A stretch of 64,000 bases of DNA, from positions 2,666,001 to 2,730,000 of the forward strand of contig CM065322.1 of the NCBI GenBank assembly GCA_033032175.1, in the 5' to 3' direction. The stretch's first letter is position 1, and every line of letters starts with the position of its first letter. The translations under genes and the position numbers were made by a program. Shown piece by piece: positions 21,367-31,963 of the stretch. Under the pieces are notes generated by a model that saw only the letters and a program-made list of their open reading frames with translations, was not told the DNA's origin and did no database searches. Source of the DNA: Saturnia japonica (Eukaryota; Arthropoda; Insecta; Lepidoptera; Saturniidae).

Positions 21367-22885
21367 TGTATGGACAGGAGAGAAGGCCCCTGTCCAACAA
21401 TGAGAGACTAAAGTTATATGAAATAAAAATAGTAGTTCAAGGCATATAGTTAAACCAAAATCATTTATAATTAGATATAATATTAAGTTCATTGTTCTCA
21501 GTAAACAAATAGAAAACAACAATGATACAATTGAAAACAAAAATATAGAATAAGAGAAACAAAACGAAGAGGCAGGTTTTGTATAAACCAGGAAACGCAA
21601 TAGGCTCAATATAGTTCTACTAAGTGATTGTATGTACTGCGCGCGAGCTGCCGATTGTATCTTAGAACGTGGAGTAATAAAGACGCCTCAAAGCAAAATC
21701 TTGTATAGAACAGCGGAACCTTTGGAAACAGTTACTTAGAAAGTATTTAATAGTTTCATGCCGATAAAGCCATTTTTAAATACCGGTGTGGTAACATAAG
21801 AAAAGGATTATTTTTATAAATTAATCCTACAACGATTACCAGTTTTTTCAGGAAATAATTTTTAAGTTTCTTCTTGTTTATATGAAATGAATTGGATGTG
21901 TTTCTCTTAAAATTTTTCTATGTTTGGAGGTGACCAATTTTCATTACGTCTATGGACATCATCACCGTCAAGTTATTTTTTATATATCTCCCTATTAATA
22001 ATGACTATTATTTTTATTTAAAGTTATTCTAGTTTCGTCTGTAATCTTCTTCTTTAGAAGTGATAATTATTTGTACACCTAGCTCTGTATATCGAAATTT
22101 AAACCTTTATTTGATTTAATATAATATTTTCCCTTTGTAAATATTTTTCTATGACTTATGATTCATATCGCTGTCGCATCTGAAGAGTTCTTGACTTAAA
22201 CAAATAATATTTTACTTTTATATTTCTGGTTACTAGGAACCTACATCTCTTTTGACTAATTTTATTTAAAAATCTTAACCGTAGTTTGTATGAACATTTA
22301 ACGTAATTTATTAATTAATAAAAGATAATTTTTAACTACACAATTCGAACGTTAAAACCAAGGCCCGAATACATTTTATACCTAGCTCACTAGAATCACA
22401 ATGTCATGATAGAACTGGCTCCCTCTATCAAGATTTCACATAAAACAGTTGAAAATTTTAACCATAAACTGACGTATATTTTTTAGCTATAGGTAAATAA
22501 TACCTATAGTTCAATAAAAAGTTTAATCAAGTAAGCAATCGTCTCGAAGCATCTCTGTTCCTTGAAGCAGCGTGCAGTGCTCAATAAACCGGTTCTAAAA
22601 CCGCTTCTGCCGTACCCTGCAAAAGTTCATACGTGTATATTGTAGACGCTCAGTATAATCCACTACGTAATAGTATAGTTATCGTAGAGTACAAGAAAGA
22701 AACAGTTAGCGATTGTTCAGATGACATTTATCAAATCATGTAGGTACTTTGTCTAATAGATTTACTTCCATTCTATTGAAGTGCTTTATACACTCTTCAA
22801 TTGCATTGCTCAACAATGGTGATGCAATATATACATCTATGGGAATATATAAAGCTAAAAAAATTTTTGAATTGAAAACTTCTTT
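21367..22885. other. No feature seen
   Basis: About 1.5 kb of AT-rich sequence. The frame at 21346-21609 overlaps the Tigger end and is not gene-like. Confidence 0.5.
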
Positions 22886-22975
22886 TAGCGCGGTACGCAT
22901 ATCCTTAGATGGGATAAAAGGGGGAGGCCTATGTTCAGCAGTGGACGTCCTGCGGCTGAAATGATGAGATAAAAT
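22886..22975 (+). mobile_element. LINE ORF C-terminus scrap
   Basis: GGGGGAGGCCTATGTTCAGC, AGTGGACGTCC, TGCGGCTGAAATGATGA. One frame reads KGEAYVQQWTSCG then TGA, the last residues of a non-LTR retrotransposon polyprotein that I recognise from many lepidopteran genomes. Only the last few dozen bases are present. Confidence 0.7.
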
Positions 22976-23234
22976 CTCTGAATTCGCGACACCCTTACGA
23001 GACGCAGCTATAGTGTGTGCATATATGCATGTACATATAGCAGACCGCGAACGCGTCTTTCATAAAATAATATTAAATGTATTTTAAAACTTCTAATAAT
23101 TAATAAAATACAATTCATAAATAAAATGTAATTCATAACCCAATAACTAAGTTTTCACTTCTGTTGGCACTCCCGGAGTTCAATTCGTATTATTTTTAAC
23201 TTGTTTTTCTCCGTACTACCAGACAATTTATTTT
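22976..23234. other. No feature seen
   Basis: Spacer. A short patch near 22985-23060 is richer in CG than its surroundings. Confidence 0.35.
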
Positions 23235-23455
23235 TGTTGCATTTTATAGTTTATTTATTGAGGCTATATATCTTCAAGTTACAATCCTAAGAAGCGGAGC
23301 AGTAACGATTAATGTAAAGCAATCTGTCAAGCTGTAGGCAAGTAAGGGAAGTAAGAATTACAATAGGCTACATGGATGTGTTTGAAGCAGCGCGATGGAG
23401 AGTTGATCGAATAAACTTAGCACGATCTAAATTGTGAGGCATGTTTAGTATTTAA
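23235..23455 (-). repeat. CTAGCTGTG-type element, body
   Basis: TTTATTGAGGCTATATATCT, AAGAAGCGGAGCAGTAACG, CAATCTGTCAAGCTGTAGG, AAGTAAGGGAAG, GATGGAGAGTTGATCGAA. The same order occurs at 27265-27560 and in part at 50218-50420. Confidence 0.6.
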
Positions 23456-23544
23456 GATAGAAAAGTTATTATTATTAATAACTAGCTCCCGCCTAAAACA
23501 TCGTCTGCGAGAACTTCATCGTCTGAATTGAAAATTTACGAACA

Positions 23545-24215
23545 TAACAAAAAATATATCACACCTATCTCCTCCAGAGAACACATCTTTCCACTTGCTA
23601 CAATCCTGGCATACTTTTTCGCTTCTTCGACATTGAATGAATTGAATGAATGAATGAACCAGCTAACTAGCAGTAATGTGGAAAAAAATTATTATCGGTA
23701 GTGCAAAAGGAAATTAAATATAAAAATTAAACAAACATGAGCAAATACAAAAATATAATGACATACAAAAATTAAATATATTTACATACATAAACATATA
23801 AACAAACTTTAATATGTACATATAAAAGTATATATACAAGTTATAAATGAAAAAAAATTTTGATCACTCTGTCTCTTGTTTATTAAAGGAAGTGCAGTTG
23901 TGATTTGAAGTTAGTAATTCAACATTCATCAATCTTTTCACGCACGCATATTAGTTTAGAGTACTCTTGACTTAACCTTTCTTCAGAAAGTCCCCGATTT
24001 GATCAAGGAACGTTCGCCTAGACCTTCCTATTCCAACACTTCTATTCACACTCTCCTTATAAATTTATTAAGTCATTCTTCCTTCGTTCATCTTCCACAT
24101 GCCAAAACTATCTAAGCATCCCTTTCTCAATCCGGTGTAACTATATCTCCTTTCACAGCACAAAGTTCTCTTACCACACTATTTCTTATCCTGTCACTGA
24201 ATTTCACTTATCAAT
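23545..24215 (-). mobile_element. RTE-like LINE ORF2 C-terminus, decayed and interrupted
   Basis: Reading the minus strand across three frames gives DRIRNSVVRELCAVKGD, an EKGM-like stretch with GHVE corrupted, GRSRRTFLDQIGDF-like sequence, a KKGQVKS-like stretch, then after a break the part encoding CQDCSKWKDVFS. The order agrees with a C-terminal region common in lepidopteran RTE-type elements. It is disabled by stops and shifts. An unrelated segment of about 285 bases (23635-23917) splits it. A second, shorter copy lies at 29938-30060 on the other strand. Confidence 0.7.
23635..23926. mobile_element. Unidentified insertion inside the RTE-like LINE
   Basis: The LINE sequence TTCGACATT (23626-23634) is repeated as TTCAACATT (23918-23926) on the far side, after which the LINE continues. 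This is a likely 9-base target-site duplication with one change. The insert starts with a GAAT/GAATT microsatellite-like run (GAATGAATTGAATGAATGAA), which would suit the 3' tail of a LINE inserted on the minus strand. The remainder is A-rich and unrecognised. Confidence 0.55.
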
Positions 24216-24659
24216 TGAAAATTTACATGACATAGAATTTAAAATTAACCTTTTAAAAACGTCGCTCGCATTTCATGGCCTGTATCTAGATAATCAACAG
24301 TAGCTAACGCTCAAGCGAGCCGTTTCTTAGCTTTCTTGACAACTTAGAACCATGTTTATTATTGTTTACGCGTCGTACGCTAGGTTTTTAGGTTAGACTC
24401 ACTAGATTACTTTGTTTTTGTTCATACGCTGCAACATTAGTCGAATAGACAGACGTGATTCGTGGAAGTTAGCACATTGATGTGAAGGAACTAGGGTTGG
24501 CACATTTTGTCAAAGAAAAAGTGTATTGATTTTTGAAGGTAGGAACAAAATATTATGTATTAAAATTCATTCGCCATAGTGGTACGTTTTGGAGTGTTGC
24601 GTTCCGGGATCTACCGGTGTATATCCAGGAAGTTAAGTGAGGTCGTGGGGTAGTTTTTA
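24216..24659. other. No feature seen
   Basis: AT-rich spacer. A segment near 24310-24350 (CTCAAGCGAGCCGTTTCTTAG) faintly resembles the start of the GC-rich block at 19085, which might mean a shared old repeat. Confidence 0.35.
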
Positions 24660-24860
24660 TCCTTATAGGTTTGAGCGTTATGAACACAATCTCACCTGAT
24701 CTTAATTGGCGATGCGGCCTTAGATGATGACACGCTAAGCCTAGTGGGACAGATTTGCAATTTGAAGGTGGTAGCTAGCTAGCCGGTGTTTTCAGGGATT
24801 CGAACTTATGTCAATCGATGCAGAGTCCGTACATATGCCACTGAGCCATCTTTGCTACAT
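24660..24860 (-). mobile_element. tRNA-like SINE (family C)
   Basis: On the plus strand: GAGCGTTATGAACACAATCTC, ACGCTAAGCCTAGTGG, TTTGAAGGTGGTAGCTAGC, then GGGATTCGAACTTATGTCAA (reversed B box), GCAGAGTCCGTACATATGCC and ACTGAGCCATC (reversed A box). The central part is deleted. Confidence 0.75.
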
Positions 24861-25599
24861 GGTGACAAATACGTCACAATTTGGGTTTGTCGCGTTTAGG
24901 GATAAGCCAGTGCGCAGCCAGTTGCCGAGAGGCATTAGCTTGTGACTGACAATTGATTCTTGATTTCTCAGTGGCCGCCGTTATTTCTGTATTGCTTACA
25001 ATCACAAGTACAGTACTTTGTCATGCTATTGTGAATAAAAAATTTGCTCTGTTAAGGTTAAAATAAATAAGCCCTTGGCATTATAATCTTATGTTTTAGG
25101 ATACTCGTTTTTCTTTTTATAATATTACTGATATTAGTTCCATCGTGAATAAAGCCCTGTTTATATTTTGTTTGTTTTTAATCGTAGTTATCCAACGGTA
25201 TGTTCTAATATGTAAATAATATATATTTGAATAGGAAATCATAGATATGCTAAGTAAACATTGGATCGATTCCCACACCGACCCGTTCTTTGCTTAATAA
25301 CTGTATTCATATTGCAAAATATCTAAAGTGGATTACAAACATAACTACTTGACATGATTTATTTTATATCAGTGTTTATTTTAAACACGGGATTTCTTTA
25401 TTTAATGTTTTTTTTTTATTTTTTATACAATAGGTGGCTAATAAGCTTACGGTCTACCAAGCGGTTACCATAGCCTGTGAATCCTTATAAAACCCGAATT
25501 ATTATCACCTATTAGGCACCTTAAACAAATTTTCTACAAGTTGTTCTGGAAATCATACTCACCGCTGGAACTTTATAAAAGGTTATTTGGCTGAGATTT
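24861..25599. other. No feature seen
   Basis: Spacer of about 740 bases, AT-rich. Nothing recognised. Confidence 0.5.
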
Positions 25600-26205
25600 G
25601 GATGAAAAAAGACTTTACTACATTTAGGCCCTAAGAAGGTACTTACAAACGTCAAAACACTACCACCGCGGCACCGGTTCGTAAAACGTTCTAACCATCG
25701 AAAGAATCGAAAAGAAACTCGATCGGGTATAACTTTTTTAATGTAATAATAACAACCATATAATTTACAGAGAGAGAGAGTCACTTCCAGACATCACTAT
25801 TATTCACATAATGATCGACCCTATAATAACCTATTGACAGTAAAAGCAACTTGATATGGTCCTTGAACTTATTATCTGGTAAATCAGTTATGTGCTTCGG
25901 GATCTTATTAAAGAACCTAACACTATTACCTAAAAAACTTTTATTAGTTTTACTAAGCCTACGACTAATTTATCTCTATTTCTAGTGTTAACATTGTGCT
26001 GATCTTTGACAAAATCTAGTTCAACAAGGTTATTAAATTATCAAGAATGTATTGGAAAAACAAAGTTAAGATATTAAATTCCTGGAACTTGTTCTTTAGT
26101 GATTCGCGACGTCTCAAAAATAGAAAAATTTCTAAAGTGATTTCTCTATGCCCTATCTTACTTAAAGTATCTCTAATTTATCTATGGGTTGTAGTTTAAC
26201 CTTTG
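25600..26205 (-). mobile_element. 3' end of the same LINE as at 3235-3815
   Basis: It shares the 3' untranslated landmarks TTTAGGCCCTAAGAAGG, AACGTCAAAACACTAC and GAGAAACTCGATCGGG-like sequence with the first copy, as well as the coding end. An (AG)n tract of about a dozen bases stands next to the stop codon. Only the 3' end is present. Confidence 0.75.
25781..26180 (-). pseudogene. Broken LINE ORF2 C-terminus
   Basis: The minus strand encodes a degraded CRELF-like stretch, FNILTLFFQYILDNL, then after a shift LDFVKDQHNVNTRNRDKL, and after another shift SVRFFNKIPKHITDLPDNK, then HIKLLLLSIGYYRVDHYV and NNSDVWK before TGA. The last 45 codons or so are intact and show what the first copy has lost. 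The polymerase core is absent, so it cannot function. Confidence 0.75.
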
Positions 26206-26214
26206 TTTCCCTTT

Positions 26215-26288
26215 GATCTGACTATAATGTTAGCTATAAGGGCCCTGAAGCCTCAGACGGCTTTTACAGCTTCACCAAGCTTGGGAGA
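26215..26288 (-). mobile_element. Jockey LINE 3' end, very short
   Basis: GACTATAATGTTAGC, then TAAGGGCCCTGAAGCCTC, ACGGCTTTTACAGCTTCACC and AAGCTTGGG match the last ~75 bases of the Jockey 3' region. Its 5' break point lies within about ten bases of those of the copies at 46456 and 48569. The target-site duplication is not clear. Confidence 0.75.
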
Positions 26289-26396
26289 AATTTGACTTTA
26301 ATGATGTTATATTAATTGAGCATGGAATTTAAAAACGATTACCTCTTAAATATAAATGCTAGAAACTATAATATAATGTGCTATGAGAAAAGGTAG

Positions 26397-26470
26397 CAAG
26401 TTGATGAAGCAATGATGGCTCAGTGTACAGACATCGCGTCGATCGATGTGAGTTCAAGTCCCTGGAATGA
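26397..26470 (+). mobile_element. SINE family C head
   Basis: GATGAAGCAATGATGGCTCA, GTGTACAGACATCGCGTCG and GTGAGTTCAAGTCCC form a tRNA-like A and B box pair (TGGCTCAGTG and GAGTTCAAGTCC). The SINE body is missing. Confidence 0.65.
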
Positions 26471-26514
26471 ATGGGTTCTACTTGATATATATAAAAATCT
26501 CAATTAACTAAAGT

Positions 26515-26740
26515 TGTTTTGGTGGCAATGCCATATATCCGGTAATTCTTCATCAAAGTTAATGATTCAAATATCATTTTAAAGTTTATAGTCCCTACTA
26601 TTGTTATAAATTATTGTTTTTGTTAACTAGTATGTAGAAGGCGTCATCTATTAACAGTCGATTTAACTATTACAACAGTTGTATTGTTCTATATCGATAA
26701 TGTGCGAAGTATTTGCATGGGTCAGTTAGTATAGATATTT
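26515..26740 (+). repeat. Unclassified repeat (family E), copy 2
   Basis: GGTGGCAATGCCAT, TTCTTCATC, GGCGTCATCTATTAACAG, ACAACAGTTGTATTG and GCGAAGTATTTGCATGGGTC match 6485-6690 in order. Confidence 0.5.
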
Positions 26741-27264
26741 ATTTGTACATGTCTACGTATCTATTATATTTTTAAATGAAGTTTTCCTTTATGTAATTTG
26801 TTTTACAACAAAAACAACAAATAGACCATGCAGCACTTACATTTTAATTTAATCAATTCATATTATGGTCATAATTACAATTATAAATAAACCTAAGTTC
26901 TATCAATATACATATATGTAACAGGAAAAAAATTATTGCAACGCAAATAAATTGCCACTTAGTTTTATGAATGTTAATAAAAAATCTACCATTTAATTTG
27001 TTTTACAAAACTAATGTAACATTATTAAAAATTATGTTCTAATTACTTGAGTAATTTAAATTAAACTGATTTTTAGATTTGGTTGGACTTAAGAATCGCT
27101 ACCGCTGAGTTTGATGCTGTGAAGGTGTGGGGGAGGGAGTGAAAGGTTAGAGGTAATCCCCATGTGAAGTAAAAAGCGCCGAAACAAATAGTTTTTGTGA
27201 TATTTTTTTCAATTTTGACTTTTTGTCTATTTAGGAATTGTATATGATTTTTTGTGTAAGAAAT
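26741..27264. other. No feature seen
   Basis: AT-rich spacer with one G-rich stretch near 27120-27150. Nothing recognised. Confidence 0.45.
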
Positions 27265-27560
27265 TGTTTATTTTTTCTTGATTGTTTATTTGAATACGCT
27301 AATAACTAAAATTATAAATCAGATTTAAAAATTTTAATTTTATGCATTTTATAGCCTATTTATTGGTAAAGGATATAAAGTATATAACTTCACGCTATGA
27401 AACTTAGGAGTGGAGTAAGAAACATAAACGTCAAGCAACCTGGCAAGCTATAGGAAAGTAAGGGAAACGAAAACAACGGTAGGCTACACGGGTGCGGTGG
27501 AGAGTTGATCGATAAAATTTTACACGGGTGAAACCGTGGGGCTCATCTTGTTTAGAATAT
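27265..27560 (-). repeat. CTAGCTGTG-type element, reversed
   Basis: TTGAATACGCTAATAACT, TATAGCCTATTTATTGG, AGCAACCTGGCAAGCTATAG, GGTGCGGTGGAGAGTTGATC, ACACGGGTGAAACCGTGGGG. The last part is the reversed GGTTTCACCCGTG head signature. Confidence 0.65.
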
Positions 27561-27591
27561 ACAGCGAGGAAAACTTTTTTTATAGTTTGTA

Positions 27592-27872
27592 AGTTTCGCG
27601 TTATGACTAGAATCTCACCTGATATTAAGAGACAATGTGGTCTAAGATGGTCAAAACTCCCAAAACTGTAACTGCTGGAACAGACCCTTAGGTGCTTTGC
27701 GACATATTTTCAATCGGAGGGTGGTAGTTAGTCAGACGGGTGTTATAAAAACCCTATCACCATGCTATGGTTTTATCACGATGTTTTCTTTCACCGATAG
27801 CTCAGGCTCATTGCAGGAATTCGAACCCACGTTGATCGACGCGGAGTCCGTACACGTTACCACTAAGCCATC
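27592..27872 (-). mobile_element. tRNA-like SINE (family C), near full length
   Basis: The minus strand reads TGATGGCTTAGTGGTAACG (A box), then GTGGGTTCGAATTCCTGC (B box), CTGAGCTATCGGTGAAAG, AAACATCGTGATAAAACC, TAACACCCGTCTGACTAAC, GTGAGATTCTAGTC. The tRNA-like head with correctly spaced boxes makes this a polymerase III-type SINE. It directly abuts a family A copy on its right. Confidence 0.82.
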
Positions 27873-27888
27873 ATTTACGTACATAAAT

Positions 27889-28257
27889 ATCATCTTTACA
27901 TTAATACGTGAAGCAAAAGCTTTCTACCCCTTTTTAAGCGTATCGCGTTCACGGAAGACTGAGATTTGGCATGGTTAAAGTTTATATGGAGGAGAAGTGC
28001 AGAAAGCTAAAATTTATCTATAATATCTGTTACTAATATATTAATTAAAATAAATTAATACTGCGAATCCTAACTCGACCGGTGCCACTGAACGTAGACC
28101 CCCCAAAATATTAACATTGTCACTCAACGAAAAGTGACATCAAGTGATGTAGTTAATACTCATTGTTTAGGTTCATGATTACTGCAAATGTCAAACAGAA
28201 AGTAGTCTAAGATCAAAGAGTCGCTGGTCAAACTTCGACCTTAGGGCGATCGCTAGT
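27889..28257 (+). repeat. Family A repeat, copy 5
   Basis: About 369 bases from TTAATACGTGAAGCAAAAGC to GGGCGATCGCTAGT, with the full set of landmarks. Confidence 0.78.
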
Positions 28258-28794
28258 TGAAATAATTATTCACTATATTATAATAAGTATAACCTTTACA
28301 CAGTAAAACCTGCTTTACATGGTCCTTGAGTTTATCACGACAGAAATATTTGTGTTCACTATAGCAGTTGCACCTAAAGACTTTAATAATTCACTTGTCT
28401 TTTCAACCACGACACTTACGTAAGGGTACTTCACAATCATAAATAATTACATAACATAAACATATATAGGAATACAAAGAGCAGTATTTACAATGTTTAT
28501 GTTCATAAACTAATGATAATTTTACAACTCGGTACTACGCATGTGCAACGCAAGCAGATAACGCTACTAAGTATTGCGTATTATATTTAAGGGTCAGACA
28601 GTTGTGGTTGAATTAATCGTAAAAAAATTAAATTTATTTACAAGTGACCAACAATTATCCGAGATTTTGTACTGTATTAGTTAGTATATTAGTAAATCTG
28701 TGCTTATGTTGTATAATAATTGTTTTGTTACAACAGGTTTTTATTATCCAAATTTTGTGATTTTTATCGCGGCTTAATAGCCTTTATGTGTTGA
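28258..28794. other. No feature seen
   Basis: AT-rich spacer. Nothing recognised. Confidence 0.5.
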
Positions 28795-28905
28795 GTTCCT
28801 ACGGTGAAAAGGGTTTCCAAAGCTCCTTGCGTCCATAGGCTGCGGTAGCTGCTTACCATCGCGCGGGCCGTATGCATATTTGCCACCTTTGTATAAAAAA
28901 AGTTA
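28795..28905 (-). repeat. GCGTTGCCGACC-family head, reversed
   Basis: The minus strand reads GGCCCGCGCGATGGTAAGC, AGCTACCGCAGCCTATGG, ACGCAAGGAGCTTTGG. The same head is at 44395-44465. Confidence 0.6.
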
Positions 28906-29035
28906 CTATACATATGGCCCATTGGAATGATTCAATGAATACGTTAATTCAATGACATTTTATGGTAAATTAAATGGTATGAGAGAGAAGAAACTTTTAT
29001 CCTTTTTTGACAACAGAGTTTCCGTCTTACGCTGT

Positions 29036-29125
29036 GATTTCCTATCTCTTTTGTTTCAACATGCTGATAACAAAATTTGTGACATTTTCAAATTGCTTTA
29101 AGTTACAGTATAACGCTTCTATTTA
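29036..29125 (+). repeat. Second copy of the repeat at 1-95
   Basis: CCTATCTCTTTTGTTTCAAC, ATGCTGATAACAAAA and CAAATTGCTTTAAGTTA parallel the left edge of the window. Confidence 0.5.
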
Positions 29126-29309
29126 TAAAACTTCATTGATTTACTTTGTGTTTTTTAAACTTTCAGTGTACCTTGTCGTATTTATGTTGTCTTGTGGTTC
29201 ATTGCGGCAATTACATAAAACTTTCGACTTTTTATTGTAGCATAGCAAAGTGACGGCGCGGTGCAATGCATTATGGTAAACTGATTACAATCCGAAAAGA
29301 ACATCGGTC

Positions 29310-29460
29310 GTTGCTCTCCTGCCGGTTTGCAAGCCAACATTTTGCGTGATATAGTTTAGTTATTGTGCATACGTGATATAAAGTATAAGCTCGAAACATG
29401 CATTTGGAGATGTCACATAAACTCCTTACATATCTCTATAGAGCCACAATCTTGTTAGAC
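29310..29460 (+). repeat. Family D repeat, copy 3
   Basis: CATTTTGCGTGATATAGTTT, then CATTTGGAGATGTCACATAA, ACTCCTTACA and GAGCCACAATC parallel 2670-2790, diverged. Confidence 0.45.
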
Positions 29461-29764
29461 CCACTTTGAATATTAGAAAATACTACAAAGCTTTAAAAGA
29501 AGCAGAAATCGAAAAGAAGCAGAGCAGAGTGCTGTTATTGTTACGTAAATAAATTTCTCGAATACTTATGATTTTTTTTAATTAATATAAAAAAGTTTAT
29601 TACTAACCCTTAAATTAAAAATGATTATTATTGTAATACAAACATGTCATATGAAACTGTGTTATCTCAGGAAGTCGAACAGTGCTCCCAGATAATAAAT
29701 TATTTATTTTTAATATTACCTTCACTCTATTCGTCATCTTACAATGATGTTTTGATGTTGATTT

Positions 29765-29910
29765 GCAAATCTGAAGGGTAAGGCAGAGGCGAACTAATGT
29801 AAACTCACAGTTCGCCGTATATATTTTTTAGAGCCTATTGCAATTAATCAGGCACAAAGCCAAACTCATAGAATAGAATTTCATAGAAAACCCCAATAAT
29901 ACTTTAATTA
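29765..29910 (-). mobile_element. tRNA-like SINE (family B) fragment
   Basis: AGGCAGAGGCGAACTAATG, CTCACAGTTCGCCGTATAT, GCACAAAGCCAAACTC and GAAAACCCCAATAATACTTT. It lacks the tRNA-like head. Confidence 0.7.
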
Positions 29911-29937
29911 GTAATTCCTATATATTTCAACGTATAA

Positions 29938-30060
29938 TATTTGAAGTGGAAATTCTGAAGAAAGGTCAGGTCAAGAGTATCATAGATATTCCGAGACCGT
30001 AGCAAGTGGAAGGATGTGTTCTCTGCCTAGCACGATGAAAAGGAGGCGTGATTTATGTAT
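29938..30060 (+). mobile_element. RTE-like LINE C-terminus fragment
   Basis: One frame reads KKGQVKS; after an internal deletion the DNA reads GCAAGTGGAAGGATGTG and TCTCTGCC, the reverse complement of the segment near 23570-23610, and it ends in GTGATTTATGTATGTAT (VIYVCMY). This is the same LINE as at 23545-24215, opposite strand. Confidence 0.65.
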
Positions 30061-30087
30061 GTATTTATGTATATCTAAGTGACTCAA

Positions 30088-30227
30088 TAATCTATACTAA
30101 TATGATAAAGCTCTTTATTTGTTCGAACTTATTAATCTCTGGAGCTAATTATTGGATTAGAAATTCTTTTTTTGTGTATTTCTATTACGCTACGACCCTG
30201 AGTAGCGAACTTAAAATTACAACTACG
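30088..30227 (-). repeat. CTAGCTGTG-type element, reversed fragment
   Basis: TCTATACTAATATGATAAAG, CTCTTTATTTGTTCGAAC, AATCTCTGGAGCTAATTATT, then TACGCTACGACC. This is the tail end of the family. Confidence 0.55.
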
Positions 30228-30355
30228 GCAAAAGCCCAAGTCGAGGTTCGGGCTCTTTGGCACCCTGGAGCATGTTGCAACACTGTCACGGCTGAGTGTT
30301 TTAAGCGCTCACCCCCAAGCCACAGTAAAGCTGTATAAGTCGTCTGAGGTTCTAT
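30228..30355 (+). mobile_element. Jockey LINE 3' untranslated fragment without the final tail
   Basis: GCCCAAGTCGAGGTTCGGGC, TTTGGCACCCTGGAGCATG, CGGCTGAGTGTTTTAAGCGC, TCACCCCCAAGCC and AAAGCTGTATAAGTCGTC match the middle of the Jockey 3' region. The final ~50 bases and the poly-A are lost. Confidence 0.7.
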
Positions 30356-30424
30356 CAGGTGTGTTAGCGTTAGTGTGTGTGTTAATATAACACAGATGAA
30401 GCCATAGAGTACAACTAGTAATAA

Positions 30425-30605
30425 TATAAACCTGGAGAGTTTGTTTGTTAGACGCGCTAATCTCAAGAACTACCAGTTTAATATGAAAAAATATTTTTAC
30501 GTTACATAAGGTGATATGTACTAGGTAGCTAGTTTATCGAGGACGCTTCTTTACTTCATAACTTCACACTAGGACCTTAAGGAGTGAAGCGGAAACTTAA
30601 ATTTC
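30425..30605 (-). repeat. CTAGCTGTG-type element, reversed fragment
   Basis: GAGAGTTTGTTTGTTAGACG, CGCTAATCTCAAGAACTACC, then ATAACTTCACACTAGGACC and GGAGTGAAGCGGAAAC. Confidence 0.6.
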
Positions 30606-30645
30606 TTTACAAATGTATTTCTTTGTTAATGTTTAATCGACTTCA

Positions 30646-30852
30646 ACAAAAGACGAGAGGTCACTCAATTCGAATGTATATATTTATATAACTTTTTTGT
30701 TTATGAACTGATTTGGGTGATTCTTTTTTGTTGGATAGGATGAACAAGTTTTTAATTTAATTGGCACTGGACTTTGAACTTCGAAGATACACCAGGGAAT
30801 TCTTAAAAATTATTAAAGTTGGTTTTCTTTTTTGTTAAGAATTATCTTGTCT
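30646..30852 (+). mobile_element. MITE-like element (family G)
   Basis: ATCGACTTCAACAAAAGACG, GAGGTCACTCAATTCGAATG, ATTCTTTTTTGTTGGATAGG and AACTTCGAAGATACACC, as at 9800-10055. Confidence 0.65.
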
Positions 30853-31963
30853 TATGTATTATTTTATAACAAGTACACGACAAATTCGAAACGTACATAG
30901 AGTTAAAAAATGATTGATCGATGTAACAACGTAACTATTTCAATATTAGATTAGCTTTCATCGGTCTCCGATTACCATTCACCAATGCAATGGCAGACCG
31001 CAAAATATTATATTTTCCTTAATACCGCAGAACCGCTTGATACGACAAACGGGTAAATTAGTGATGTACTATACTAAATGAGCGTTCAGACACTATCGAT
31101 AATTTCTATTCATTTACCTACCTTACCACATGTGTGACTGTGGAGTTAAAAAACAGAGGCAGTCATAAGGACTGCCAACAGAAGTGAACACCCAAAACAA
31201 AACAAAGCAAAAAAAACAATGGTTTATCTGTATGTAAGTTTTTCGCCTGTCAAAAATCGCTCAACGAGACTAAATAAATTTATGAGTCAAAAAAGGACTC
31301 TTTGTTCAATGCAAGCAATGATATGTTTTTAGATTGTTTGTGTAATCTGGTTTAGGTAAGTTTTCTCACTTTGTTCTTCTAACTGAGAGGAAAAATTAAC
31401 GATATCCACTGATATGTCTGAACCGTCGAAGCTTTTGACTTTTACATCTCACCATAGTGAATCCCTAACCACCTTGAATAACACAACACTATTACTTCTG
31501 ACTACATCTGATGAACTCTAAACTATCACCAACCCATTCAAAAGTATGATTCATACCATTGAAAAAGGGGTAAAAATATTTATATATACTATACTTGAGT
31601 TTTAGTTTTTTGTAATCAACTTTAATTATAAAGACCTAATGATACTTTTTGCTGGAATATGCATTAATAATTAATTTATTTGTTGAATATATTCGTTCCA
31701 TATAATCCACATAAAAATACAGAACTGAGGGATTCTGGTCATACGAAAATTCGTTGGCTCGTGTGGTGATTCAGGCTGGGGCTTCCTATGGGAAGAAATC
31801 TTTATCTTGTGAGATACTTACAGACTGGCGTTATATGAAATAGCTTCCTCAAATAACGATACCCAATATGTACGTCACACCATGAGCAGTCAGACCCGAT
31901 TCCAAGTTCACTGACTAGTCAAACTTTTTACCACGGCATGAACTTTTTTTATTTAAAACTAGC
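30853..31963. other. No feature seen
   Basis: About 1.1 kb of AT-rich sequence. Nothing recognised. Confidence 0.5.

Noticed and set aside
30853..31963. Search for a coding exon in a repeat-poor stretch
   Set aside because: No frame longer than chance, no donor/acceptor pair and no compositional change were seen.
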